The notes beneath the pieces are model-generated. The model made no database searches and was not told where the DNA came from. It was given only the letters and a program-made list of their open reading frames with translations. From Actinernus sp. WN-2022 (Eukaryota; Cnidaria; Anthozoa; Actiniaria; Actinernidae), in assembly GCA_030867875.1 (NCBI GenBank), contig JAOWCC010000019.1, positions 105,449,006-105,513,005 of the forward strand: 64,000 nucleotides of DNA, read 5' to 3'. Shown in pieces: positions 1 to 12,340 of the stretch. The translations under genes and the position numbers were made by a program. How positions within the stretch are numbered: the stretch's first letter is position 1; the number at the start of each line of letters is the position of its first letter.

Positions 1-3000
1 TTGACTTGCCTGTGTCTAAAGCTGCTAAACTTAGGAAGGGCCCGGCCCCTAGTATTTTAAGTCGCATGTTTTATTTAGTCTTAGTGTACATATAGAGAGC
101 AGCGTCGCACTGGGGCATTGACTTGCCTGTGTCTAAAGCTGCTAAATTAGGAAGGGCCCGGCCCCTAGTATTTTAAGTCGCATGTTTTATTTAGTCTTAG
201 TGTACATATAGAGAGCAGCGTCGCACTGGGGCATTGACTTGCCTGTGTCTAAAGCTGCTAAATTAGGAAGGGCCCGGCCCCTAGTATTTTAAGTCGCATG
301 TTTTATTTAGTCTTAGTGTACATATAGAGAGCAGCGTCGCACTGGGGCATTGACTTGCCTGTGTCTAAAGCTGCTTATAAATTAGGAAGGGCCGGCCCCT
401 AGTATTTTAAGTCGCATGTTTTATTTAGTCTTAGTGTACATATAGAGAGCAGCGTCGCGCTGGGGCATTGACTTGCCTGTGTCTTAAGCTGCTAAATTAG
501 GAAGGGCCGGCCCCTAGTATTTTAAGTCGCATTGTTTTATTTAGTCTTAGTGTACATATAGAGAGCAGCGTCGCACTGGGGCATTGACTTGCCTGTGTCT
601 AAAGCTGCTAAATTAGGAAGGGCCCGGCCCCTAGTATTTTAAGTCGCATATTGTTATTTAGTCTTAGTGTACATATAGAGAGCAGCGTCGCACTGGGGCA
701 TTGACTTGCCTGTGTCTAAAGCTGCTAAATTAGGAAGGGCCCGGCCCTAGTATTTTAAGTCGCATGTTTTATTTAGTCTTAGGTGTACATATAGAGAGCA
801 GCGTCGCACTGGGGCATTGACTTGCCTGTGTCTAAAGCTGCTTAAATTAGGAAGGGCCCGGCCCCTAGTATTTTAAGTCGCATGTTTTATTTAGTCTTAG
901 TGTACATATAGAGAGCAGCGTCGCACTGGGGCATTGACTTGCCTGTGTCTTAAGCTGCTAAATTAGGAAGGGCCCGGCCCCTAGTATTTTAAGTCGCATA
1001 TGTTTTATTTAGTCTTAGTGTACATATAGAGAGCAGCGTCGCACTGGGGCATTGACTTGCCTGTGTCTAAAGCTGCTAAATTAGGAAGGGCCCGGCCCCT
1101 AGTATTTTAAGTCGCATGTTTTATTTAGTCTTAGTGTACATATAGAGAGCAGCGTCGCACTGGGGCATTGACTTGCCTGTGTCTAAAGCTGCTAAATTAG
1201 GAAGGGCCCGGCCCCTAGTATTTTAAGTAGCATGTTTTATTTAGTCTTAGTGTACATATAGAGAGCAGCGTCCGCACTGGGGCATTGACTTGCCTGTGTC
1301 TTAAGCTGCTTATAAATTAGGAAGGGCCCGGCCCCTAGTATTTTAAGTCGCATGTTTTATTTAGTCTTAGTGTACATATAGAGAGCAGCGTCGCACTGGG
1401 CATTGACTTGCCTGTGTCTAAAGCTGCTAAATTAGGAAGGGCCCGGCCCCTAGTATTTTAAGTCGCATATTGTTTTATTTAGTCTTAGTGTACATATAGA
1501 GAGCAGCGTCGCACTGGGGCATTGACTTGCCTGTGTCTAAAGCTGCTAATTAGGAAGGGCCCGGCCCCTAGTATTTTAAGTCGCATGTTTTATTTAGTCT
1601 TAGTGTACATATAGAGAGCAGCGTCGCACTGGGGCATTGACTTGCCTGTGTCTAAAGCTGCTAAAATTAGGAAGGGCCCGGCCCCTAGTATTTTAAGTCG
1701 CATGTTTTATTTAGTCTTAGTGTACATATAGAGAGCAGCGTCGCACTGGGGCATTGACTTGCCTGTGTCTTAAGCTGCTTATAAATTAGGAAGGGCCCGG
1801 CCCTAGTATTTTAAGTCGCATGTTTTATTTAGTCTTAGTGTACATATAGAGAGCAGCGTCGCACTGGGGCATTGACTTGCCTGTGTCTAAAGCTGCTAAA
1901 TTAGGAAGGGCCCGGCCCCTAGTATTTTAAGTCGCATTGTTTTATTTAGTCTTAGTGTACATATAGAGAGCAGCGTCGCACTGGGGCATTGACTTGCCTG
2001 TGTCTAAAGCTGCTAAATTAGGAAGGGCCCGGCCCCTAGTATTTTAAGTCGCATGTTTTATTTAGTCTTAGTGTACATATAGAGAGCAGCGTCGCACTGG
2101 GCATTGACTTGCCTGTGTCTTAAGCTGCTAAATTAGGAAGGGCCCGGCCCCTAGTATTTTAAGTCGCATGTTTTATTTAGTCTTAGTGTACATATAGAGA
2201 GCAGCGTCGCACTGGGGCATTGACTTGCCTGTGTCTAAGCTGCTAAATTAGGAAGGGCCCGGCCCCTAGTATTTTAAGTCGCATGTTTTATTAGTCTTAG
2301 TGTACATATAGAGAGCAGCGTCGCACTGGGGCATTGACTTGCCTGTGTCTAAAGCTGCTAAATTAGGAAGGGCCCGGCCCCTAGTATTTTAAGTCGCATG
2401 TTTTATTTAGTCTTAGTGTACATATAGAGAGCAGCGTCGCACTGGGGCATTGACTTGCCTGTGTCTTTAAGCTGCTTATAAATTAGGAAGGGCCCGGCCC
2501 CTAGTATTTTAAGTCGCATGTTTTATTTAGTCTTAGTGTACATATAGAGAGCAGCGTCGCACTGGGGCATTGACTTGCCTGTGTCTTAAGCTGCTAAAAT
2601 TAGGAAGGGCCCGGCCACTAGTATTTTAAGTCGCATGTTTTATTTAGTCTTAGTGTACATATAGAGAGCAGCGTCGCACTGGGGCATTGACTTGCCTGTG
2701 TCTTAAGCTGCTAAATTAGGAAGGGCCCGGCCCTAGTATTTTAAGTCGCATGTTTTATTTAGTCTTAGTGTACATATAGAGAGCAGCGTCGCACTGGGGC
2801 ATTGACTTGCCTGTGTCTAAGCTGCTAAATTAGGAAGGCCCGGCCCCTAGTATTTTAAGTCGCATGTTTTATTTAGTCTTAGTGTACATATAGAGAGCAG
2901 CGTCGCACTGGGGCATTGACTTGCCTGTGTCTAAGCTGCTAAAATTAGGAAGGGCCCGGCCCCTAGTATTTTAAGTCGCATGTTTTATTTAGTCTTAGTG

Positions 3001-6000
3001 TACATATAGAGAGCAGCGTCGCACTGGGGCATTGACTTGCCTGTGTCTAAAGCTGCTAAATTAGGAAGGGCCCGGCCCCTAGTATTTTAAGTCGCATATT
3101 ATTTAGTCTTAGCTTAGTGTACATATAGAGAGCAGCGTCGCACTGGGGCATTGACTTGCCTGTGTCTAAAGCTGCTAAATTAGGAAGGGCCCGGCCCCTA
3201 GTATTTTAAGTCGCATGTTTTATTTAGTCTTAGTGTACATATAGAGAGCAGCGTCGCACTGGGGCATTGACTTGCCTGTGTCTAAAGCTGCTAAATTAGG
3301 AAGGGCCCGGCCCCTAGTATTTTAAGTCGCATGTTTTATTTAGTCTTAGTGTACATATAGAGAGCAGCGTCGCACTGGGGCATTGACTTGCCTGTGTCTT
3401 AAGCTGCTTATAAATTAGGAAGGGCCCGGCCCCTAGTATTTTAAGTCGCATGTTTTATTTAGTCTTAGTGTACATATAGAGAGCAGCGTCGCACTGGGCA
3501 TTGACTTGCCTGTGTCTAAAGCTGCTAAATTAGGAAGGGCCGGCCCCTAGTATTTTAAGTCGCATTGTTTTATTTAGTCTTAGTGTACATATAGAGAGCA
3601 GCGTCGCACTGGGGCATTGACTTGCCTGTGTCTTAAGCTGCTAAATTAGGAAGGGCCCGGCCCCTAGTATTTTAAGTCGCATGTTTTATTTAGTCTTAGT
3701 GTACATATAGAGAGCAGCGTCGCACTGGGGCATTGACTTGCCTGTGTCTAAAGCTGCTAAATTAGGAAGGGCCCGGCCCCTAGTATTTTAAGTCGCATGT
3801 TTTATTTAGTCTTAGTGTACATATAGAGAGCAGCGTCGCACTGGGGCATTGACTTGCCTGTGTCTTAAGCTGCTTATAATTAGGAAGGGCCCGGCCCCTA
3901 GTATTTTAAGTCGCATGTTTTATTTAGTCTTAGTGTACATATAGAGAGCAGCGTCGCACTGGGGCATTGACTTGCCTGTGTCTAAAGCTGCTAAATTAGG
4001 AAGGGCCCGGCCCTAGTATTTAAGTCGCATGTTTTATTTAGTCTTAGTGTACATATAGAGAGCAGCGTCGCACTGGGCATTGACTTGCCTGTGTCTAAAG
4101 CTGCTAAATTAGGAAGGGCCCGGCCCCTAGTATTTTAAGTCGCATGTTTTATTTAGTCTTAGTGTACATATAGAGAGCAGCGTCGCACTGGGGCATTGAC
4201 TTGCCTGTGTCTAAAGCTGCTAAATTAGGAAGGGCCCGGCCCCTAGTATTTTTAAGTCGCATGTTTTATTTAGTCTTAGTGTACATATAGAGAGCAGCGT
4301 CGCACTGGGGCATTGACTTGCCTGTGTCTTAAGCTGCTAAATTAGGAAGGGCCCGGCCCCTAGTATTTTAAGTCGCATGTTTTATTTAGTCTTAGTGTAC
4401 ATATAGAGAGCAGCGTCGCACTGGGCATTGACTTGCCTGTGTCTTAAGCTGCTAAATTAGGAAGGGCCCGGCCCCTAGTATTTTAAGTCGCATGTTTTAT
4501 TTAGTCTTAGTGTACATATAGAGAGCAGCGTCGCACTGGGGCATTGACTTGCCTGTGTCTAAAGCTGCTAAATTAGGAAGGGCCCGGCCCCTAGTATTTT
4601 AAGTCGCATGTTTTATTTAGTCTTAGTGTACATATAGAGAGCAGCGTCGCACTGGGGCATTGACTTGCCTGTGTCTTAAGCTGCTTATAAATTAGGAAGG
4701 GCCCGGCCCCTAGTATTTTAAGTCGCATGTTTTATTTAGTCTTAGTGTACATATAGAGAGCAGCGTCGCGCTGGGGCATTGACTTGCCTGTGTCTTAAGC
4801 TGCTTATAATTAGGAAGGGCCCGGCCCCTAGTATTTTAAGTCGCATGGTTTTATTTAGTCTTAGTGTACATATAGAGAGCAGCGTCGCACTGGGGCATTG
4901 ACTTGCCTGTGTCTTAAGCTGCTTATAAATTAGGAAGGGCCCGGCCCCTAGTATTTTAAGTCGCATGTTTTATTTAGTCTTAGTGTACATATAGAGAGCA
5001 GCGTCGCACTGGGGCATTGACTTGCCTGTGTCTAAAGCTGCTAAATTAGGAAGGGCCCGGCCCCTAGTATTTTAAGTCGCATATTGTTTTATTTAGTCTT
5101 AGTGTACATATAGAGAGCAGCGTCGCACTGGGGCATTGACTTGCCTGTGTCTAAAGCTGCTAAATTAGGAAGGGCCCGGCCCCTAGTATTTTAAGTCGCA
5201 TGTTTTATTTAGTCTTAGTGTACATATAGAGAGCAGCGTCGCACTGGGGCATTGACTTGCCTGTGTCTAAAGCTGCTAAATTAGGAAGGGCCCGGCCCCT
5301 AGTATTTTAAGTCGCATGTTTTATTTAGTCTTAGTGTACATATAGAGAGCAGCGTCGCACTGGGGCATTGACTTGCCTGTGTCTTAAGCTGCTTATAATT
5401 AGGAAGGGCCCGGCCCCTAGTATTTTAAGTCGCATGTTTTATTTAGTCTTAGTGTACATATAGAGAGCAGCGTCGCACTGGGGCATTGACTTGCCTGTGT
5501 CTAAAGCTGCTAAATTAGGAAGGGCCCGGCCCCTAGTATTTTAAGTCGCATATTGTTTTATTTAGTCTTAGTGTACATATAGAGAGCAGCGTCGCACTGG
5601 GGCATTGACTTGCCTGTGTCTTAAGCTGCTAAATTAGGAAGGGCCCGGCCCCTAGTATTTTAAGTCGCATGTTTTATTTAGTCTTAGTGTACATATAGAG
5701 AGCAGCGTCGCACTGGGGCATTGACTTGCCTGTGTCTAAAGCTGCTAAATTAGGAAGGGCCCGGCCCCTAGTATTTTAAGTCGCATGTTTTATTTAGTCT
5801 TAGTGTACATATAGAGAGCAGCGTCGCACTGGGGCATTGACTTGCCTGTGTCTTAAGCTGCTTATAAATTAGGAAGGGCCCGGCCCTAGTATTTTAAGTC
5901 GCATGTTTTATTTAGTCTTAGTGTACATATAGAGAGCAGCGTCGCACTGGGGCATTGACTTGCCTGTGTCTAAAGCTGCTAAATTAGGAAGGGCCCGGCC

Positions 6001-9000
6001 CCTAGTATTTTAAGTCGCATGTTTTATTTAGTCTTAGTGTACATATAGAGAGCAGCGTCGCACTGGGGCATTGACTTGCCTGTGTCTAAAGCTGCTAAAT
6101 TAGGAAGGGCCCGGCCCCTAGTATTTTAAGTCGCATGTTTTATTTAGTCTTAGTGTACATATAGAGAGCAGCGTCGCACTGGGGCATTGACTTGCCTGTG
6201 TCTAAAGCTGCTAAATTAGGAAGGGCCCGGCCCCTAGTATTTTAAGTCGCATGTTTTATTAGTCTTAGTGTACATATAGAGAGCAGCGTCGCACTGGGGC
6301 ATTGACTTGCCTGTGTCTTAAGCTGCTAAATTAGGAAGGGCCCGGCCCCTAGTATTTTAAGTCGCATGTTTTATTTAGTCTTAGTGTACATATAGAGAGC
6401 AGCGTCGCACTGGGGCATTGACTTGCCTGTGTCTTAAGCTGCTAAATTAGGAAGGGCCCGGCCCCTAGTATTTTAAGTCGCATGTTTTATTTAGTCTTAG
6501 TGTACATATAGAGAGCAGCGTCGCACTGGGGCATTGACTTGCCTGTGTCTAAAGCTGCTAAATTAGGAAGGGCCCGGCCCCTAGTATTTTAAGTCGCATG
6601 TTTTATTTAGTCTTAGTGTACATATAGAGAGCAGCGTCGCACTGGGGCATTGACTTGCCTGTGTCTAAAGCTGCTAAATTAGGAAGGGCCCGGCCCCTAG
6701 TATTTTAAGTCGCATATTGTTTTATTAGTCTTAGTGTACATATAGAGAGCAGCGTCGCACTGGGGCATTGACTTGCCTGTGCCTAAAGCTGCTAAATTAG
6801 GAAGGGCCGGCCCTAGTATTTTAAGTCGCATATTGTTTTATTTAGTCTTAGTGTACATATAGAGAGCAGCGTCGCACTGGGGCATTGACTTGCCTGTGTC
6901 TAAAGCTGCTAAATTAGGAAGGGCCCGGCCCCTAGTATTTTAAGTCATATGTTTTATTTAGTCTTAGTGTACATATAGAGAGCAGCGTCCGCACTGGGGC
7001 ATTGACTTGCCTGTGTCTAAAGCTGCTAAATTAGGAAGGGCCCGGCCCTAGTATTTTAAGTCATATGTTTTATTTAGTCTTAGTGTACATATAGAGAGCA
7101 GCGTCGCACTGGGGCATTGACTTGCCTGTGTCTAAAGCTGCTAAATTAGGAAGGGCCCGGCCCCTAGTATTTTAAGTCGCATATTGTTTTATTTAGTCTT
7201 AGTGTACATATAGAGAGCAGCGTCGCACTGGGGCATTGACTTGCCTGTGTCTTAAGCTGCTAAATTAGAAGGGCCCGGCCCCTAGTATTTTAAGTCGCAT
7301 GTTTTTATTTAGTCTTAGTGTACATATAGAGAGCAGCGTCGCACTGGGGCATTGACTTGCCTGTGTCTAAAGCTGCTAAATTAGGAAGGGCCCGGCCCCT
7401 AGTATTTTAAGTCGCATGTTTTATTTAGTCTTAGTGTACATATAGAGAGCAGCGTCGCACTGGGGCATTGACTTGCCTGTGTCTAAAGCTGCTAAATTAG
7501 GAAGGGCCCGGCCCCTAGTATTTTAAGTCAGATGTTTTATTTAGTCTTAGTGTACATATAGAGAGCAGCGTCGCACTGGGGCATTGACTTGCCTGTGTCT
7601 AAAGCTGCTAAATTAGGAAGGGCCCGGCCCCTAGTATTTTAAGTCGCATGTTGTTTTATTTAGTCTTAGTGTACATATAGAGAGCAGCGTCGCACTGGGG
7701 CATTGACTTGCCTGTGTCTAAAGCTGCTAAATTAGGAAGGGCCCGGCCCCTAGTATTTTAAGTCGCATGTTTTGATTTAGTCTTAGTGTACATATAGAGA
7801 GCAGCGTCGCACTGGGGCATTGACTTGCCTGTGTCTAAAGCTGCTAAATTAGGAAGGGCCCGGCCCCTAGTATTTTAAGTCGCATGTTTTATTTAGTCTT
7901 AGTGTACATATAGAGAGCAGCGTCGCACTGGGGCATTGACTTGCCTGTGTCTAAAGCTGCTTATAAATTAGGAAGGGCCCGGCCCCTAGTATTTTAAGTC
8001 GCATGTTTTATTTAGTCTTAGTGTACATATAGAGAGCAGCGTCGCGCTGGGGCATTGACTTGCCTGTGTCTTAAGCTGCTTATAAATTAGGAAGGGCCCG
8101 GCCCCTAGTATTTTAAGTCGCATGTTTTATTTAGTCTTAGTGTACATATAGAGAGCAGCGTCGCACTGGGGCATTGACTTGCCTGTGTCTAAAGCTGCTA
8201 AATTAGGAAGGGCCCGGCCCCTAGTATTTTAAGTCGCATATTGTTTTATTTAGTCTTAGTGTACATATAGAGAGCAGCGTCGCGCTGGGGCATTGACTTG
8301 CCTGTGTCTTAAGCTGCTTATAAATTAGGAAGGGCCCGGCCCCTAGTATTTTAAGTCGCATGTTTTATTTAGTCTTAGTGTACATATAGAGAGCAGCGTC
8401 GCACTGGGCATTGACTTGCCTGTGTCCTAAAGCTGCTAATTAGGAAGGGCCCGGCCCCTAGTATTTTAAGTCGCATATTGTTTTATTAGTCTTAGTGTAC
8501 ATATAGAGAGCAGCGTCGCACTGGGGCATTGACTTGCCTGTGTCTAAAGCTGCTAAATTAGGAAGGGCCCGGCCCCTAGTATTTAAAGTCATATGTTTTA
8601 TTTAGTCTTAGTGTACATATAGAGAGCAGCGTCGCACTGGGGCATTGACTTGCCTGTGTCTAAAGCTGCTAAATTAGGAAGGGCCCGGCCCCTAGTATTT
8701 TAAGTCGCATGTTTTATTTAGTCTTAGTGTACATATAGAGAGCAGCGTCGCACTGGGGCATTGACTTGCCTGTGTCTAAAGCTGCTAAATTAGGAAGGGC
8801 CGGCCCTAGTATTTTAAGTCGCATATTGTTTTATTTAGTCTTAGTGTACATATAGAGAGCAGCGTCGCACTGGGGCATTGACTTGCCTGTGTCTAAAGCT
8901 GCTAAATTAGGAAGGGCCCGGCCCCTAGTATTTTAAGTCGCATGTTTTATTTAGTCTTAGTGTACATATAGAGAGCAGCGTCGCACTGGGGCATTGACTT

Positions 9001-11406
9001 GCCTGTGTCTAAAGCTGCTAAATTAGGAAGGGCCCGGCCCCTAGTATTTTAAGTCGCATGTTTTATTTAGTCTTAGTGTACATATAGAGAGCAGCGTCGC
9101 ACTGGGGCATTGACTTGCCTGTGTCTAAAGCTGCTAAATTAGGAAGGGCCCGGCCCCTAGTATTTTAAGTCGCATATTGTTTTATTTAGTCTTAGTGTAC
9201 ATATAGAGAGCAGCGTCGCACTGGGGCATTGACTTGCCTGTGTCTAAAGCTGCTAAATTAGGAAGGGCCCGGCCCCTAGTATTTTAAGTCGCATGTTTTA
9301 TTTAGTCTTAGTGTACATATAGAGAGCAGCGTCGCACTGGGGCATTGACTTGCCTGTGTCTAAAGCTGCTAAATTAGGAAGGGCCCGGCCCCTAGTATTT
9401 TAAGTCGCATGTTTTATTTAGTCTTAGTGTACATATAGAGAGCAGCGTCGCACTGGGGCATTGACTTGCCTGTGTCTTAAGCTGCTTATAAATTAGGAAG
9501 GGCCCGGCCCCTAGTATTTTAAGTCGCATGTTTTATTTAGTCTTAGTGTACATATAGAGAGCAGCGTCGCACTGGGGCATTGACTTGCCTGTGTCTAAAG
9601 CTGCTAAATTAGGAAGGGCCCGGCCCCTAGTATTTTAAGTCGCATATTGTTTTATTTAGTCTTAGTGTACATATAGAGAGCAGCGTCGCACTGGGGCATT
9701 GACTTGCCTGTGTCTTAAGCTGCTAAATTAGGAAGGGCCCGGCCCCTAGTATTTTAAGTCGCATGTTTTATTTAGTCTTAGTGTACATATAGAGAGCAGC
9801 GTCGCACTGGGGCATTGACTTGCCTGTGTCTAAAGCTGCTAAATTAGGAAGGGCCCGGCCCCTAGTATTTTAAGTCGCATGTTTTATTTAGTCTTAGTGT
9901 ACATATAGAGAGCAGCGTCGCACTGGGGCATTGACTTGCCTGTGTCTTAAGCTGCTTATAAATTAGGAAGGGCCCGGCCCCTAGTATTTTAAGTCGCATG
10001 TTTTATTTAGTCTTAGTGTACATATAGAGAGCAGCGTCGCACTGGGGCATTGACTTGCCTGTGTCTAAAGCTGCTAAATTAGGAAGGGCCCGGCCCCTAG
10101 TATTTTAAGTCGCATGTTTTATTTAGTCTTAGTGTACATATAGAGAGCAGCGTCGCACTGGGGCATTGACTTGCCTGTGTCTAAAGCTGCTAAATTAGGA
10201 AGGGCCCGGCCCCTAGTATTTTAAGTCGCATGTTTTATTTAGTCTTAGTGTACATATAGAGAGCAGCGTCGCACTGGGGCATTGACTTGCCTGTGTCTAA
10301 AGCTGCTAAATTAGGAAGGGCCCGGCCCCTAGTATTTTAAGTCGCATGTTTTATTTAGTCTTAGTGTACATATAGAGAGCAGCGTCGCACTGGGGCATTG
10401 ACTTGCCTGTGTCTTAAGCTGCTAAATTAGGAAGGGCCCGGCCCCTAGTATTTTAAGTCGCATGTTTTATTTAGTCTTAGTGTACATATAGAGAGCAGCG
10501 TCGCACTGGGGCATTGACTTGCCTGTGTCTTAAGCTGCTAAATTAGGAAGGGCCCGGCCCCTAGTATTTTAAGTCGCATGTTTTATTTAGTCTTAGTGTA
10601 CATATAGAGAGCAGCGTCGCACTGGGGCATTGACTTGCCTGTGTCTAAAGCTGCTAAATTAGGAAGGGCCCGGCCCCTAGTATTTTAAGTCGCATGTTTT
10701 ATTTAGTCTTAGTGTACATATAGAGAGCAGCGTCGCACTGGGGCATTGACTTGCCTGTGTCTTAAGCTGCTAAATTAGGAAGGGCCCGGCCCCTAGTATT
10801 TTAAGTCGCATGTTTTATTTAGTCTTAGTGTACATATAGAGAGCAGCGTCGCACTGGGGCATTGACTTGCCTGTGTCTTAAGCTGCTAAATTAGGAAGGG
10901 CCCGGCCCCTAGTATTTTAAGTCGCATGTTTTATTTAGTCTTAGTGTACATATAGAGAGCAGCGTCGCACTGGGGCATTGACTTGCCTGTGTCTAAAGCT
11001 GCTAAATTAGGAAGGGCCCGGCCCCTAGTATTTTAAGTCGCATGTTTTATTTAGTCTTAGTGTACATATAGAGAGCAGCGTCGCACTGGGGCATTGACTT
11101 GCCTGTGTCTAAAGCTGCTAAATTAGGAAGGGCCCGGCCCCTAGTATTTTAAGTCGCATGTTTTATTTAGTCTTAGTGTACATATAGAGAGCAGCGTCGC
11201 ACTGGGGCATTGACTTGCCTGTGTCTTAAGCTGCTAAATTAGGAAGGGCCCGGCCCCTAGTATTTTAAGTCGCATGTTTTATTTAGTCTTAGTGTACATA
11301 TAGAGAGCAGCGTCGCACTGGGGCATTGACTTGCCTGTGTCTTAAGCTGCTAAATTAGGAAGGGCCCGGCCCCTAGTATTTTAAGTCGCATGTTTTATTT
11401 AGTCTT
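1..11406. repeat. Satellite array, ~116-119 bp monomer (left block, ~98 copies)
   Basis: Head-to-tail copies of one monomer fill this block without a gap. Successive TTGACTTGCC starts fall at 1, 118, 234 and about 350. Each monomer carries the GC-rich core GGGCCCGGCCCC, then a block TATTTTAAGTCGCATG, a T-rich stretch, TGTACATATAGAGAGCAGCG and CACTGGGGCA. Copies differ mainly by one- to three-base changes: CTAAAG or CTTAAG, GCTAAATT or GCTTATAAATT, GCATG or GCATATTG, and GGGCCC or GGGCC. The array is open at the left edge, so its full length is unknown. Short open frames run through it in several phases but follow the monomer and are not genes. A centromeric, pericentromeric or subtelomeric location is possible but not shown. 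Confidence 0.98.
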
Positions 11407-11912
11407 CAAAAACTCATGAATAATTAATGAGCATTTTGTCCAATCAGATGAAGCAAATCAGTCAGGTGCATGCTCCTTTATACCTAATAAAATCTCATCA
11501 TTCTAAAAGGCCCGCGGAGGGATTTGAATTCTGTCCCAGAGGGAAACGGGGTTAATGATTGAGACAATGGAATTTCTATTGATGTTTCAGCTTTCTCATT
11601 GAATTGCTAATTAGGATGAACGTTTTATATAAAGAATACTAATGAACATGAAATTTTATATAAAGTTTCATCCTAATTAAGAATTCACTGATAAAGACCC
11701 AAAGATAGCAAAAAGTACACGGAACATAAGGTACCTAGATAATAAATTTTGCACTAAATTTACTAATATCAGCAGACTACCGAGATACACAGATAATATT
11801 TTTAAAATGAAGTTATCCAACTACCACTACTTGTTTACCGAACCAAACTTTAGTTCCAATTATTAAACCAAACTCAAAGCCGTAAAATAATAAAAACGTG
11901 CATTAAACTTAC

Positions 11913-12082
11913 ATATTTTGTGCCGGAGTCAAAAATTTAGAGTCTGCCGTCATATCAGTCACATCGCCTTCCAAGTCTTGAACTTTATCGAGGTAAACCA
12001 CGACACCAAATCCTTCAAGTGCAGGTTCTTGTTGCATTGCGAAACGCCGCTTCAAACAACATAGTATGGTAATTTCTTCATG
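11913..12082 (-). other. Putative short coding exon inside the satellite insertion
   Basis: On the minus strand, 56 codons are open between a TGA at 12083-12085 and a consensus donor GTAAGT at 11907-11912. From the ATG at 12037 the reading starts MQQEPALEGFGVVVYLDK and ends ...SKFLTPAQN before the donor. The amino-acid composition is ordinary for a soluble protein, with no low complexity. No acceptor partner or downstream exon could be identified. I do not recognise the family. It may be a captured exon or part of the element's own gene; chance is not excluded at this length. Confidence 0.3.
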
Positions 12083-12232
12083 TCATTCCCTTGAGATGTT
12101 CGTAATTGCAGGCGGTGATTACTCGAATATTTTGCATGGCGTTGTGAATACAAAGGTTCAATGGTTCATTAAGTAACCATTCCCTTGAGATGTGCGTCTT
12201 TCTTTCATTGCATTCTGAAAGCGTTTTTGAAG

Positions 12233-12339
12233 CCGTTTAAAACACTCACAGCACGTGTTTTATCAAGTCTAAAAATTCTCGGGCTTCGCCCTCGAATTTT
12301 TAAACTTGATAAAACACTGCTGTTCGTGTTTTAAACAGT
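12233..12339. repeat. Long imperfect hairpin at the right end of the insertion
   Basis: The left arm begins CCGTTTAAAACACTCACAGC and runs to the apex CGGGCTTCGCCC. The right arm, read on the other strand, begins ACTGTTTAAAACACGAACAG. The arms share GTTTTATCAAGT and TTAAAAATTC, giving stems of about 50 bp with a few mismatches. Confidence 0.85.
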
Positions 12340-12340
12340 A

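Larger units (their letters stand above)
11407..12340. mobile_element. 934-bp insertion splitting one satellite monomer, 3-bp target duplication, hairpin end
   Basis: The satellite stops after ...TTTAGTCTT and resumes in phase with CTTAGTGTAC, so CTT is present on both sides and the insert is a precise insertion into a monomer. The left end is a near-palindrome (CTCATGAATAATTAATGAG). The right end, 12233-12339, is an imperfect hairpin with arms of about 50 bases around GGGCTTCGCCC. The two termini do not look like inverted repeats of each other, so this is not a typical TIR element. A short coding-like stretch with a splice donor lies on the minus strand inside it (separate entry). A related left-end motif, GCATGAATAATTCATGAG, occurs near 21718. 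Confidence 0.85.

Noticed and set aside
4742..4966. Open frame with repeated KILGAGPFLI motifs inside the satellite
   Set aside because: It follows the monomer period and exists only because two monomers chain in frame; not a gene.
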